Source of the DNA: Prostheceraeus crozeri
Lineage: Eukaryota; Platyhelminthes; Polycladida; Euryleptidae
Direction: 5' to 3'
Assembly (NCBI GenBank): GCA_907163375.1
Contig: CAJQUW010001793.1
Span: forward strand, 372,001 to 436,000
DNA: 64,000 bases
Shown here: positions 38,573 to 51,507 of the stretch, in pieces
Layout of the letters: each line of letters opens with the position of its first letter
Position numbering within the stretch: the stretch's first letter is position 1
Notes under the pieces: generated by a model
Database searches by the model: none
Told to the model about the DNA's origin: nothing
The model's input: only the letters and a program-made list of their open reading frames with translations
Position numbers and translations under genes: made by a program

Positions 38573-40725
38573 CATACATTTATGTTCTAAACATAGCAAT
38601 AAGAATAAAATGAAGTAAGCGATAAATCAAATCGTCATGAAAAAGATGTGCGGACTCTAGCCTGGATAGAGACAGTGGCAACCACTTTTCTTCCAAGAAT
38701 AATTGCGCAGTTAGATTCTGACGAAGCGATAGTTTTTAAAGTCTGATACACTAAGCTTGAATGCCTTGAAGTCTCTTAAGTTCTTTGAGGCACGTCCACT
38801 GAATAAATAATTCCAATAGTATGATGATGCGTTTACTTTCACAATCAGTAATCTTGAGTATTCGCTGAAAAGCGAATGTATCTTCCACAATGATCTCAGA
38901 GTGTAAAAACAGAAAGTAGATAATTATAAACGTGACTGAACATCGTCTGATCAAAGCCGACACCAAGATATCTTGCAGAATCAGATACTTGAATGATGGA
39001 TGTGTGATTGTTAATAACTGTCTTACAATAATTTAAATCGCGTGAAATTGTATCATTGTGAACAGAATATGTACTCTATGCCGAATATTCTTTCTGAAAT
39101 TTCCATCTTCATTTCGTTCTTTATCTCCAATTTCATGTCAGAATGACAGCACTGATGCACTTCTTCGCTTCAGTCGTTTTTATATCCGTTTGATGTCTTG
39201 TTGGTCTTCTGATGGAATGTTGAGAGCAGAGCTATGCAATATTAATCCCTATAGGAGATGAAGGCGTATGAGACTGCGCATTGTTGCTTTTGCTCATGGA
39301 ATGAAGTGAAGTTCAATTTTGGATGTCAGATGAGATACAAATATGTGATAGTAATGTACTTCATTGATTTTCTTTTACTAGCGGAGATAATTTTCATAGC
39401 AATTATATTGACTTATAAGCTATTGATTCAGTTGAATTACTGAGATTAAACTGTGTAAAGTAGGGATGCGCACTAACCGCTCCTGCTCTCTCCGGTGCAC
39501 CGAAAATTTTAAAAAGTTGCACTGAAGCACGTATTAAAGTATAGGCGAAATGTGAATTGTTTCGCGTTCTAGGTTGCCGTGTAGTAGTCAATTAAAGCTT
39601 CAAAATCTTGAAGGAATTTTCTCTATCCTTCGTAATAAATCTTCATGTTTTCTAGAATTCAATGCAAATTTTATAGAGTAGGTACTAGAAAAAATTCTAA
39701 TAGTGCCAGAGAATTTGAAACAGACTTGCATCGTCCTCCTTTAATATGATTTTGCAATACTTGCAGGTGACTCTCATCATAGTCAACTTGTACGTCTCCA
39801 TGGTAGCTTATATGGAATTCTTTAAAACTGGATGAAAATAGAAATCATTTAGATGTGCAACAAAAAAATGGTAAAAGCAGCTTAATTAGAATAAGTGAGA
39901 AAATCCATTTCAATAGTTCATTATGCTTTTCCCGTGATTCACATCAATGATAAGTAGTTCCGGTCGTACATTTCATTGTGCGTAGATTTGATGAGCAAAT
40001 ACAAATAAATTTGATCTTGAGAGCAAAGTTGATCTTTTATAGTTCAACAAAGGGCATCTGTCAGAATTTGAGAGGACCTGAAACGCAAAACAAGCTCACA
40101 CTATGAAAGCTCGTTATCAATTTTGAATATGATTTCATTATCAAGCATCCATACAAAAATCATAGTATGAGAAACGGATGCCCATCTTTGCGCATGATTT
40201 TGCCATGCATAAAATAAGAATTAAATATTAATTGGATTTCGGCAATTTTTGAAGTAGCTGTGTAATGAATTTCTTTGAGATTTCTTTTATTCGATTAATG
40301 GTAGTCTAATTTCGAATTTTTCAATGGAAAATGTAAGCAATATTCAAGTAGTGTTTGTGGTAGGGTGAAGATAAGTCTGCTTTCCATTAAACTAAGTTTG
40401 TGTAAACTCCAACTGATGAATTTTTTTTGCCTTGCGCTATAAAAGTCACTGAAGCAACTTTCGGCCTTGAAGCTGAGGAAAATTCGGATATTATTCCGCT
40501 TCATTGTCCATTTGTAGTCAGAGAGTGTACCACACATTTTCATAAATTAATTTTCAGGAAATCATACTTCAGATCGGATCAGTTATGGCGTGCATGCAGT
40601 CTTGCAACCATTCTTGAATCCTTACATGAAACTAACCTGACACTCTTCGTCATTCAATGTTCGAGGTGAAGCTCGTGCAGGGAGGCATTGTAAGGCAAGA
40701 ACACCACGGCAGAGCTCAATCCTCC
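38573..40725. other. No supported gene; possible faint LINE trace
   Basis: Around 38650-39050 (minus) a segment such as VSDSARYLGVGFDQ recalls the region after the RT domain of CR1/L2-type LINEs, but too little survives to be sure. The rest shows nothing. Confidence 0.3.
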
Positions 40726-40729
40726 TACG

Positions 40730-41155
40730 TACCTTAGAACAAAAAGAAGAAATCCCCAAAAAATGAGCGAGAAAAACAAATTGTGAAGCATTTAACGATT
40801 GAGACAAGTCGCTCATATTGCCCAGAATCAAAATAAAATGAAGTGGAAAAAAAACATGAACGGGAAAAGAAAAAGGCGATCCTCTTTATGATTGATCAAA
40901 GCAAGTCTCTCACTCAGACCATCAGAATACAGAAAAATAGGTTCCGTAAAAATTGGAGCGGGAAAAAGAAAACGTCGAACCTTTGATCGAGATCAAATAA
41001 ATTCTCCTAAAACAAGAGCAAGAAAAAGGAAATCTCGAGCATTTAGCCATCGAGACACGTCTCTTCGCTGCCCAGAATCCGGATAGAACGAATTGGAGAA
41101 ATATCCAAAAATTGGACGGCAAAAAGCGGTCGATGCGCAGAATCAAGAAACAATA
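40730..41155. repeat. Degenerate tandem repeat, period roughly 60-100 bp
   Basis: Units begin with A(G)CG(A/G)GAAAAAG and include GAT(C/T)GAGA(C/T)(A/C)A, CTGCCCAGAATC and GGA(A/G)AAA phrases; about four or five units are visible. The Lys/Arg-rich open frame inside is produced by the repeat and is not taken as a gene. Confidence 0.6.
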
Positions 41156-43049
41156 AATGGGGTACTTTCTCAAAAAATACATGGGTTTTCCTCGACAATG
41201 TTGTCCACTAGGTATTGGACAGGTTGAAAATAGTGAAAGCGTTGATTGCCATCACATTCAGCATGTATTGCAGCCTAAGTGCACCACAGACCATCTGCTC
41301 ACTCTAACCTTGTGGCAGTAAGTTGTACACATTTTATTGACCACATCCACGCCAGTTTATGGCTTTGTTGTATTACAATTGCTCTTTTTCTTTCCACCAA
41401 GTTGTGCTTCAACTATGTGGTGCTTCGTGGAGATCATTCTGCAGCGAGCCTCTCAAGACCAGGCTCGGATTATTTGATAGGAAAAGTGACAGTTTGAAAA
41501 TGCTTTCTCTACATGCTTGAAGTGCGCTCGTCGCTGCATGCTTTCTTCGATCAAATACTCCCAAATGGCTTTCAATAACCATCGAATGTAATTCAGTTCG
41601 CTTGTTTATTCGTGACATATCGATAATAAATATGTGCAAATAAATTGTCACGACGGAATTTGACACTAGAATCAAACATGCTTGGTACAATTTCAGAAAT
41701 GGGAAAGGGTTGGCACCACCTCTGGTAGCCTAAGGGTTAACATTGCGATTGCGCAGTCGTTCAGGGGAAATCTATACATTTACATACAACGCTTGCACAT
41801 TTTTGGAGCTTAGTGATATATCGTATTTCGTAGTCTATCTAATGAGTAATGAACGGTATGCTGGGATTTCAGACTTTTCATCTCGGACTTTAGACTTTTG
41901 ATATGCTGATTTGATGATCACAGCACTATCATGAAATCCTGTTATCATAGCCAACTGATCGTACGATAATCCTGATATATCAACTTAAATACGAGCATGA
42001 AGCTGCATCAGAGAAATTTAGCTTCATTCATGTGCCATTATCAGTTGACATGTCTTCAAGCTAATTTTCCTGCAACCAGAAATCCTCCGTCAATGACTGG
42101 TTGCTACTTCCCGTTCGCTTATCAATGATTCACAGTTGGAAAACAGGTAACAGTGACCACATTTGTAAATAAGTTTTGATGTCCTTGTGTTTGCACTTTA
42201 CGATGAGTGACAATACATGTATATTTTGTGACTTGCTACGACTTCAGGAGTTGTGGAAGTCTTTTTTAGTGGAAAGACCTCTTCTTGAATCATAAATGAA
42301 TATCATTCTAAGCGAGTGAATGAATGATTTATGGTATGCTTCGGAACCATAAGGAAACGGTAATGAGTAATCAAATTTAGGTCTGTGGTGACGCCGTTGT
42401 AGCTGCCTGTCAACGTGAATTTGTCTTGCACTGAATAACTTCAGCCACCATTAATCATAGAATTGCCATTTTTTGTAAGTCATTTGTGCTTTCTTACCAT
42501 ATCACAGTGACGAATGTCCAGTCAGCATCATATCTGATAGGAATAATGTATTGAGTCCGCAACGCATTCCATGATTTATTCGAATTATCATTGCGAGGCT
42601 TTCGAATCGTCCTTGAGTAACCAGGAATTACCAATTTGATAAGGATTAGCATTTTCGCAATTTATGCTGGTTCCAACGCGATTGAGAAATAATAACTTTC
42701 GTTGGTGATTAAACCGTGAATATGTGAAAGAAATTTTGGCAGCCTCATATAAAGCTGATTTTTTAAATATCTAGCACGGAAAAGTATCTGCACGAACGTA
42801 TCCGAGACCAGCGCAAACGTGTGCATCTACAAAAATTGGTTAAGTAGACGTTATGATTATAGGCGATTATGGAGTATGATGAAGTGTGTGGGTGATTTCG
42901 TGTGTTGCATGCAGGCGATGTGTGAGGTAAAGGGTGATCTACTGTGTCGGCTGCAAGAGATGGATTAATGTTCAGGCATTAAGAAGTACACTGAAAGATA
43001 GATCCCAGCTTCTTATGTAGGAAGTGTCGGAACAACTACCCATGTCCAG
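41156..43049. other. No recognisable gene
   Basis: Non-coding by eye. Confidence 0.5.
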
Positions 43050-43430
43050 AATGGCTAGACGTGCTTGGTCAATCGGTTGGCTGCAGTGATGCTGTCACGA
43101 CGAGAGTCATGAGTGCCTTGAAGAATTTTCGAGAGCTATTTCCCTTGAGAACAGCTGCGCTGCATTCCATTTAGAGCTCGAAGGCGTGTTTTCGTATCTA
43201 CAGATGACCTTAAGAGACGGCTTGGCATTCATCGATTGGAAGCGGTCGGTCGATGAGGTAGACTCGGTTGGCATGGTCATGTGCAAATAATGCAAGAGGA
43301 TTCACTGGCCAAAAAAGTAATATTAAAAATCGAAATGCGTGGAATATTGCCATCAGACCGGACCATCACTCGCAACGGGGGGATGGACGAAAAACGTGGG
43401 AAGAGGGAGCTTACCGGTGACGTTTACGTT
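43050..43430 (+). mobile_element. LINE relic, RT C-terminal part
   Basis: Plus-strand blocks VMSALKNFRELFPLRTAALH, LKRRLGIHRLEAVGR, then RLGWHGHVQIMQEDS and a G(R/K)KTWEE-like end match the LINE C-terminal pattern ARVRxAWxKFREL...DLKxRLGI...GRLRWxGHVxRxD...GRxRKTWEE. The frame shifts several times. Only this end survives. Confidence 0.65.
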
Positions 43431-45072
43431 ATTTGATGCAATATCAGGAGTTGTTTAAGTTAACGCCATTTTTACTAAAGCTTGATCATGGAAGGAATTA
43501 TGTTTATACATTGTATTGTTGATATTGGTGCATACACGTAGTTTAAGTTCTCAGTATTTGTGTGGGCAATTGATGAGATGAGAACGAAGTGGTCTCTTTC
43601 GTCAAAATAATACTTTCATTCATGAAGGTACACTCTTTCCTTGAATAGACACCCTGAAATGTCAATTTAACCACGATTGACCGCTTAACCACTTTCACTA
43701 CGGATTTTGATTATCTCACTTACATTATAGTAAAATGTGAAACAGTGACAGACATGTTTATCATAAAGCGCATGCGTTAATTCGCACAGAATATCGTGTT
43801 ATGGCAGAAGAGAATAGCGCGACATTGTCGGTCTTATCTTATGGTTGCTGCTTTGTATCAGGACATGGATTTGTCCTAAGGCGAGCTGACCTATAAAGGC
43901 GCAATTAAGCATGTGACAAATGCAACTTGCGTTGATAATCATATAAGGATGCATTTAACACTAGAAGCTTTAATCACATAGATAAAGCTTCGGTTGGGAA
44001 TTTGAAGATAAAAAAATTGTGTAAAGCGTGTAAATATTTTTGACATTGTAAAAATTGGATGATGCGTTTACTATTCATATTTCGATTTTGTATGCAGTGT
44101 CGATGAAGCAATCATGAAAACATCACCGTTTCCCCCTACGTTTCCCCAAGTTAAAATGGTATAAAAAATCGGCAAATGATTAAAATTTGAAAAAAGTAAA
44201 AGGATGTCTTCAAGTGAACAAGCGCTAACTTTTTGTAAGCCCACCTAGTCAGGCAGAATCTCAAATAACAAGAATGTAAGAAAAAAAAATAATGGCCCCA
44301 GAATAAAAAACAATGAAATATCCCAGCTTAGTTAAGCAACATCCCCGATTGTTTGTAGCAAAGCTGTGCACACCAGTGAGAATTTAAATCATTGTTGTCA
44401 TTGCGATTGATTTAAATATGCAGACCCTGATAATTAAAAATGAAAGCGCTTTTCATCTCTTATACAGGAAAATAAAGTAATTTAAATTTAATTATTGCTC
44501 TGTCATCTGCTGTGGTCGTAGTATTTCAAATGCCGTAGATATTCCTTACACGCAAATTTTATTGCGTGCATTTATTGCTCTTGAAGTGTTGATTATTTTT
44601 CCAATGATTGTCAAATCTCGTAATTGGCTAAACCATGGATTATAAAGGTGAAGGAATGATAGTCTTGTTGACATATTACGAAACGTGAACAGCACAATGA
44701 TGCTAGGATGATACATAAGAGGATTATGGTAAGAAGATGAAAGATTGATGGGTTGTCATAATTGCAGGTAAGAGACGATATTCAATTGGGATTGAATCAA
44801 GTAAAGAACGTAGTAGTCGTGTAATAATCTGAGACAATCTAGCAATCTTAGTAATCGAAAGTTGGATGACAAATCATATCTTGACAGAGAATCGAATGAG
44901 TCGGCTGTACTAATCTGGAAGCATAGATAAGTCTAGTCTGAAAGGTATCCACAGAGAAAGATGTCAAATTATAGATATCAATTTTATCTTTTTACTAAAA
45001 TGGCATGACCAGGAGTCACTTTGATGAATGAAAGAGAGCAGGTGCTTTGATAAGTGGGGAGAATTTTTATAT
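43431..45072. other. No recognisable gene
   Basis: AT-rich. Nothing supported. Confidence 0.5.
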
Positions 45073-45211
45073 GAGTTTTGGAAGTCCCCATATCTGATGT
45101 AGATAAAGCAACAGAGCGAGCGTTTTCGACAACGGTTGTCGAAAGCGCTCGTTCTTTTGAAAAGCTGTTTGATCATTGATGTACATCAGATATGGGGGAC
45201 TTCCAGAACTC
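45073..45211. repeat. Foldback palindrome, 139 bp
   Basis: Arms starting GAGTTTTGGAAGTCCCC... and ending ...GGGGGACTTCCAGAACTC are inverted copies. A tight inner palindrome, GAGCG(A)GCGTTTTCGACAAC / GTTGTCGAAAGCGCTCG, sits at the centre. One arm carries a short extra segment. Likely a foldback MITE. Confidence 0.75.
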
Positions 45212-45415
45212 GTTTAGTAGAGAACATGTGTTTATTTCGGGCTGACATTCAATACATAACAAAACATTTGTGTTACGTAGAACGATTTTAGAAACTTAAT
45301 CTAGGTTTTTGAACGGTTTGGCATATTGACATATTTACTGCTTTCAGAGTTTTGGAATTAAATTTCGTAAAGGAAAATATCATAGCGTGATAAAAGACAA
45401 GTAATTATGCATGCC

Positions 45416-46432
45416 ACTTAGCGGAAACCCATTTACCGGAAAGTACCTTAACTGAAGTTTCGGCCGCTGTCTCGTGTCGTTTATCCATGATGTTATATGC
45501 AAATAACGCAGACCAGCATGTACTATATAGTAAATACATACCATATGGTCAACAGCGTTGTTCACTTATTTTATTTATATAAGAATAAGATTTTATTTAT
45601 ATTTTGAAGTAAAATGATAACGGAAAGCATGCAAAATTGTCACAACAAGCTTTTATTCTAAATATTGAATAACTAATAGTCTAAATATAGTCTAACTATA
45701 GTCTAAATAACTCAAACTCATTTCTGATGCAGTTGGCATCCGACAACGTCGAAATATTGTTCGAATGAGCCGTTACCACTTTCGAAGTCAATTTTTTTAA
45801 CTTGCGAATTCTTTCATCGAGGTTTCTATGCTTTTCATAATGTCTTGTCAACATTTCGCAAATATATTAATAAATTACAGACCTAGAAATTGACAAAAGG
45901 AGATGATCCCCTCCTTGAAATGGCTTCAAACGATCTATCGTTGTTAACACCTTTGATCAAGTCTGCAAATATGACGTCATACTGAACAATGCAAAAACTC
46001 ATTTACTCCTATTGTCTTTCAACTAGCACATCCATGAAGCTAACTTTATCACTGGACCATAATTTTAAGGCTAGCAAGACATTGCATAATCAAAGCAAAA
46101 TGCTTTAAGTGGAATTAGCTTGATTAATTGCAATGAGAATAAAATAAAGAGTCTGTAAATGAGGAAGTGAAAGAATTTAATTTTATCTCCATTGCCACAC
46201 ATCTATTGATCTAATATTATGCAAAATTGCAGCAGTTTTGAATACTTAAATATAATAACTTCTATGTCTTAAACATCAAATTTTTGTTGTACTAAATTAA
46301 AACATTAAATTCTGTATAGTATCTGCCGGGCTGCGCTATTTGCACATGTTAACATGATGGATAAACGACACGAAACATTGACCGAGACTTTCCGGTAAAT
46401 GGACTTTGCGTTGAGTTGATTTCCACTTAGTG
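45416..46432. mobile_element. Non-autonomous DNA transposon with about 110-bp inverted ends
   Basis: The left end CACTTAGCGGAAACCCATTT and the right end (minus strand: CACTAAGTGGAAATCAACTC) continue as inverted copies. They share CCATTTACCGGAAAGT, TTTCGTGTCGTTTATCCAT or close variants, and TGCAAATA(A/G)CGCAG. The interior is AT-rich and non-coding. No convincing target duplication is seen, so the family is not assigned. Confidence 0.65.
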
Positions 46433-46799
46433 GGGTGAAATCATGCTTAGGAATTTATGTTTATCGCTCCATGCAAATCAAGGTGCACTTTTGATACATA
46501 CACACTTTTGAAGAAGACTCATCATCTTTTACTACATCCCTATAACTGTCACACTGTCAAAGATCACACTCTTATCTAACTAATCGATTGAAGATAATAT
46601 GAGCATTTATTTTAAGGAACTGTTCGTGATTTCATGAGTATTTCACGAGTGATTTCACTGTGTATGTTTTGTTTAGTACAAGTAGTGCACATTAACTTAG
46701 AAATGACTTCAGATACATGAAACTTCTGTGCAAGAAATTAGCTAAATCTATCAACAAACATCAAGTTAAACGCAGAAGAAGATTGAGTGTTAGTATTAT

Positions 46800-47340
46800 T
46801 CACCAATTTACACAAACAACATCCGGAATGAAGGCAATCTTCTGCGCCGTCAAATAGTCATGATCGCTCTCACCAACCATTCGCAAACCCCGAGGCTGCG
46901 TAAAGCCCAACTCACAACAAGGCGAGGGACACGATCGAAGGCCTTCTCGAGGTCGACAAAGGCCAGGTGCAGGCTTCTCTTCTTTTCGAGGTACCTTCTT
47001 TTCGAATATCTTCAATACTTGGTTCATGAGTTTGATGGCTCTATATGAATTGAATGATTCCGGATCGCCTTTGTCTTTGAATTATAGAATGATGACGCTT
47101 CTTTGCCAATCAGATGGAATACTTTCTTTCACGAGGATAACATTGAACAGATTTGTTAGCCAGTTTACCGCGATATCACCCGAAGCTTCAGTCATTTCGA
47201 GAACGACACCGGAAGGTCCTGGAGTCCAGAGAGCGATGTTCCAAATCTTGTGTCAGCTCGTGCATTTTCGTTTGTTGAGCGCATCACACTACCTGCCGTG
47301 ACTTACGTCTAACCTCGCGATAGCGTTCGTGGTCAGCCTC
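46800..47340 (-). mobile_element. LINE relic, RT N-terminal part (minus strand)
   Basis: Minus-strand blocks GVVLEMTEASGDIAVNWLTN, FNVILVKESIPSDWQRSVII and HLAFVDLEKAFDRVPR (RT motif A), then SWALRSLGVCEWLVRAIM, match the RT start of a LINE. The family may be that of the C-terminal relic at 43.05-43.43 kb. The frame shifts within it, and the part between the N-terminal blocks and motif A is shortened. Confidence 0.7.
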
Positions 47341-47344
47341 CTTA

Positions 47345-48041
47345 CCTGACTTTCGACACTCGGAATGCAAATGCTTCTTCTAGTGATGTGAAATTAAATG
47401 TGATATAATAATTCGTGAAAATAATAATGTGACATAATAATGATGTCACATATTATTAATCTATGTGAAATTTATTTTGAAAACTTGAACAGTCACATGT
47501 TTTGCCATTATCCTAAAAAAAGACGACTGGCATGCCTGTCAATTCTTGATTATCGTTGAGACAAGAAGTCTTTCAAGTCCACAAAACAAACGAAGGACCT
47601 GATTTATGATTTCATGGTTCTTAAGCATTTGCTCTGCATTTCAGTTTTCCGTCCGGATATTTATGCACAAATTTTGCTTTGGTTGAAGCTTACATTGTGT
47701 ATTGACCAATGACTGCTTTGTCCTCGGTGATTAAATGACATAACGAAGACAACCGTTTATCACCTATGAACGATATGTTTGTCAGACAAAGATAGCTGCT
47801 ATCATTATGCACATTCATTTACAATATGTCGACACAACGATTTTAATATTCTAGATCATTTATATTTTGATTTCCTAAAATGGAGATTGTGTCTGTGTGA
47901 CTCATAATGGACACGTTTTTAAGGAAACTTATTGTTCCTTTATTCTTGTCGACTATCTGCTCCTTTTTATCGGAGAAAATGTAATACAGCTGCGATGTCG
48001 GACACACATCTTGATCAAATTTGCAGTCAAGTCATTAGTTT
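47345..48041. other. No recognisable gene
   Basis: Non-coding. The stretch 47380-47470 is dense in TGTGA(C/T)ATAATAAT phrases. Confidence 0.45.
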
Positions 48042-48585
48042 GGTCACCGGTAAATTCATCCCTCGGAAATTTCATCCCCGGAAATTTCATCCCTCGGAAA
48101 TCTCATCCCCAGTAAATTTCATCCCATTAATACTACAAAGTATGTCATGATCACCATGATGTAAATTGTGTATTACATGTCACAATGGGAAAACATGTTA
48201 CAATCCTATTATGTCCCCAGGAAAGTTGATAAATTCAATTTTTCATCAAATATTTTCTACATCAAAATACCATTTAGAGAGATAATGTCTTTATCAGATT
48301 ATCTAGCTCTAGCAGATGACCACTTCACTCACACGTGTTGATAAGGCTGTTAGATAATGTCTTTCAATACTGTAATCAATATCGTTACGTACATACAATA
48401 TAACCAATGTCTTGTATACATGCACAGTATCTTATCAATACCTTTAAGCCCTTACGGTAGGCATAATATTAACATACAATGCATAATATATAATATTGCT
48501 ACAATAATAGCAAACCGAAGATTGAATTGTCCGAGGGATGAAATTTCCGGGGATGAAATTTCCGAGGGATGAATTTACCGCACGC
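48042..48585. mobile_element. MULE-type MITE with 9-bp flanking repeat
   Basis: CATTAGTTT lies at 48033-48041 and again at 48586-48594. Between them the ends are inverted copies: CGGTAAATTCATCCCTCGGA on the left, the same read from the right. Inside each end the unit (C)GGAAATTTCATCCC(C/T) repeats two to four times. A 9-bp duplication suggests the Mutator/MULE superfamily. The outermost five bases of the two ends differ. Non-coding. Confidence 0.6.
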
Positions 48586-48594
48586 CATTAGTTT

Positions 48595-50392
48595 CTGCCA
48601 CATTTCTAGCACTCAAAATAACTGCGAGTATCCTGTTCGCATAAATGGCTATCAAGAGGCTTTGCATTACAGTTCCGGTATTCCATTATGCAACTCAACG
48701 TTTATAAAGGGGATCAGAGCCTGCAATTCTCCTTTACCTTTACTAGTAACAATGAACAAACAGGTTATGTTTATTTGTTGGTTTTCACGTATTTCTTGCT
48801 ATGCCTTTTTCATACAGCGTTGTCCTATATTTCTAGACTGATGTCTATCAAGGGTTGTTTCTTTATTTATTCAATATCTAGAAACATCGAATCGACGCAA
48901 CTTCGGTGTTTAAAGGGTGATGCGCAAATTAATATTTTATCGAATCTTTTGAAGAACTACCCTTTCAAGACATCTGTAACTGTTTACCAGATAAGAAAGA
49001 TAGGTAGTCTGATAATGGCAATTATTTCATCGAGTATATCTAATCAAAATTATCTTAGACACAGATAATCACTCCAATAAACGGCGCATTTTGCTCTGAT
49101 GAAGCAGATATTCATTTCAGTTCATTACGAAGAAATATATCTCAATTGTATTTTCTGAAGCATTGTAGAATTCGGAACTATATTATCTTCACTAGTCGCC
49201 ATATGAATCTTTTTTCTTTAGCGCCAGAATTTCACAACAAAGTTTAGTAAACTCTTCCGACTCCGAGGTCGCGCGTCCTCGTACACATGTATACGATGCA
49301 TTTATGCCGGAAACCTTTGAAAACAATAACTTTTCGGAAGTGTGTGTTACTTAATCTTGAGTCTTAAGATAAATTTTTAATTGTTTAACTTCATTGTTGA
49401 ATTCTGGAAATAATGTTTTTCACATCAAAGATGCACTCGACAGCGATAAAATAACATAAATAATGATGTAAAAGTATCCCATCGGTCCTTAAGCTTCAAT
49501 TTCTCTTCCACCTTAACTTATAATATAGACTACGAGTATCTTAAAACTGAAGAAAAATGGCATCATTCGTTATGAATTCACCAACATCTAAAACTACTCC
49601 GATGTGTGCGACAGAGCCACAGTCTCTTGCTTCAAATCTCCTTGGTGCCCTATCCTGTCAGTGGCTGTTGGCTAGTCTTTTCGATTCCAGACTCCTTTAG
49701 GGCTTCTATCATCCCAACATTGATTTGATATGGTGCACAGCCTTAATTCTGATTCATGTTTGTGAAGTTGAGCATTTCTGGAAATAGAACCCTAGGATCG
49801 TCCAGAATTTTGCTCCTCACCTCCCTCATTCTCTTAGAGTTCTTCGATATATTCAGACCACCTCCGTCGTATTTCGTCTTTCTAACTCTCGCTCTTCTGC
49901 GGCCACACATTCATTGTAAGTTTTTCGTGTAATTTTGCTTTTTTTGTCAACATTGTCAGTGCTTGTTTCTGAGCGCCTCAATCTTGTTTTCTCTCCCTGA
50001 ATACAGCAACGCATGCTCGTCTGAACAGATTCACTGAGAACTGTCACTTTCAAATTCAGACGAACTACACGTATTTCTGGTTTGGATTTGATTTTTTCTG
50101 ATCTTACATTACGTGACGTGACTCTAACATTCCATGTCCCTGTTTTGATGCCTTTACTATTATTTTCTTTGTCCATTCTGTGGACAAAATGTATGTTGAT
50201 TGTTGACATTCTAAGCGCAATTATTGCACGTGCATTGTGACGCTGTCGTCCTTGATTCCATTATAATTCATTATATTTTGTCATTCTTGGTAATTTTTAA
50301 GTGGTTTTCTGTTACTTTCTACAGGATTTTCTGTCAAGGTTTGCTAACTTTCAGCTTCGGGATTCCATCTTTGAGGTATTGGAAGCTAGTCT
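48595..50392. other. No supported gene
   Basis: A minus-strand frame near 49853-50209 has GIKTGTWNVR, reminiscent of the LINE endonuclease start (IGTWNVRT), but the rest does not follow the family, so I leave it uncalled. Confidence 0.4.
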
Positions 50393-51501
50393 CAGGGATG
50401 GTCCGATGTGACAATGTGACAATTTAGGAATCTCGAAAAAACGTGACAAAACGTGACAAATTGTGACAAAATGAAATTCTACTGAGTATTTGTCGACATT
50501 TGCCCAGGTACACCTTCGTACACAATCAATCTGTTATGAATCTACACATATGTTTAGAAAGAGCTAGGAAGTACTGTTATCGATCTGTTGACTATTAAAC
50601 CGAATCACTGTACTCGTAATTGATTTCTGCCATTATCCTTGACACTTAATTCATCAAAGGAATCTTTCTTTGTGCATAAATTAGTAGTTTCAATCTTTCG
50701 GCATCTAAGCATCGAAGTCGGTAGGTTGGGTCTCTGAGTGTTGAGGAATTTTAAGTTGGAGAATGTTTTTTGTGATTCGCTAGAATTTAGGAGGATATGT
50801 ATTAAAACCCATACGAGTTACTATTATCCTCGCTCTTTCCAAATAATGCATGTATTTTGAGTAGCGGAGACATTTTCAAGATATGGATAATTAATTCATT
50901 CTTGATTACATTTTTTGATCATTTTTTTCTATATGTAATACTGTCTTCTCTTTGCATATTATGTCAGTGATGCAATTTGTTTATAAAGTTGTTATTTTTT
51001 TGCTTTTACATTGTGGCCAAAGAAGTACAATCAAATTAGAAAAACGACATACGCTTGTAGATGCTCTCTTGGATTTTTTTGTTATTCCAATTTTTGTAAA
51101 TATAGATACGTTGTGAATTACTCTACTGTTGATATCAGCCTTTTGATCATGTACACTAGTTGGGATGGGATTGTGTACTACCTTTGATGTACACAATACG
51201 CAGGTACTAATCTTAATGATATGAAATTCAGTACAGAGGTTAAGTGAAGAGAGCTTTTCCGTCGCTGTAGCATTTAGACCGTAGAAAGAGTCGATTGATG
51301 TCTATATTTTAAGCTCCAGGTACCAAATACCAGAGATAAAGAAATAAAGGAATAGGCTTGCGCTGTGGAACTGCATTGCGCGCCTAGGATGTATTTTCAC
51401 ATGTCAAAATTGAATTTTGGTATGTGACAAAATGTGACAATTTGTCATTTCCGAAATGTGACAAAATGTGACACAAGCCCTGAAGTTGCGGACCATCCCT
51501 G
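50393..51501. mobile_element. Non-autonomous DNA transposon, CAGGGATGGTCCG ends (hAT-like)
   Basis: Left end CAGGGATGGTCCG and its inverse CGGACCATCCCTG at the right end. TAGTCT flanks both sides (50387-50392 and 51502-51507). Subterminal regions hold many copies of GTGACAAAA(T/C)GTGACAA in direct orientation. The terminus looks hAT-like, but the matched flank is 6 bp, not the usual 8. The interior is non-coding. Confidence 0.6.
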
Positions 51502-51507
51502 TAGTCT

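Noticed and set aside
40892-41182. Lys/Arg-rich plus frame and Phe/Ser-rich minus frame
   Set aside because: Both come from a degenerate tandem repeat and match no protein family I know.
41700-41760. Possible tRNA or SINE A-box (GGTAGCCTAAGGGTTAA)
   Set aside because: No B box or cloverleaf follows at the proper distance.
49853-50209. Possible LINE endonuclease start (GTWNVR)
   Set aside because: Only one short motif matches; the sequence after it does not follow the endonuclease pattern.
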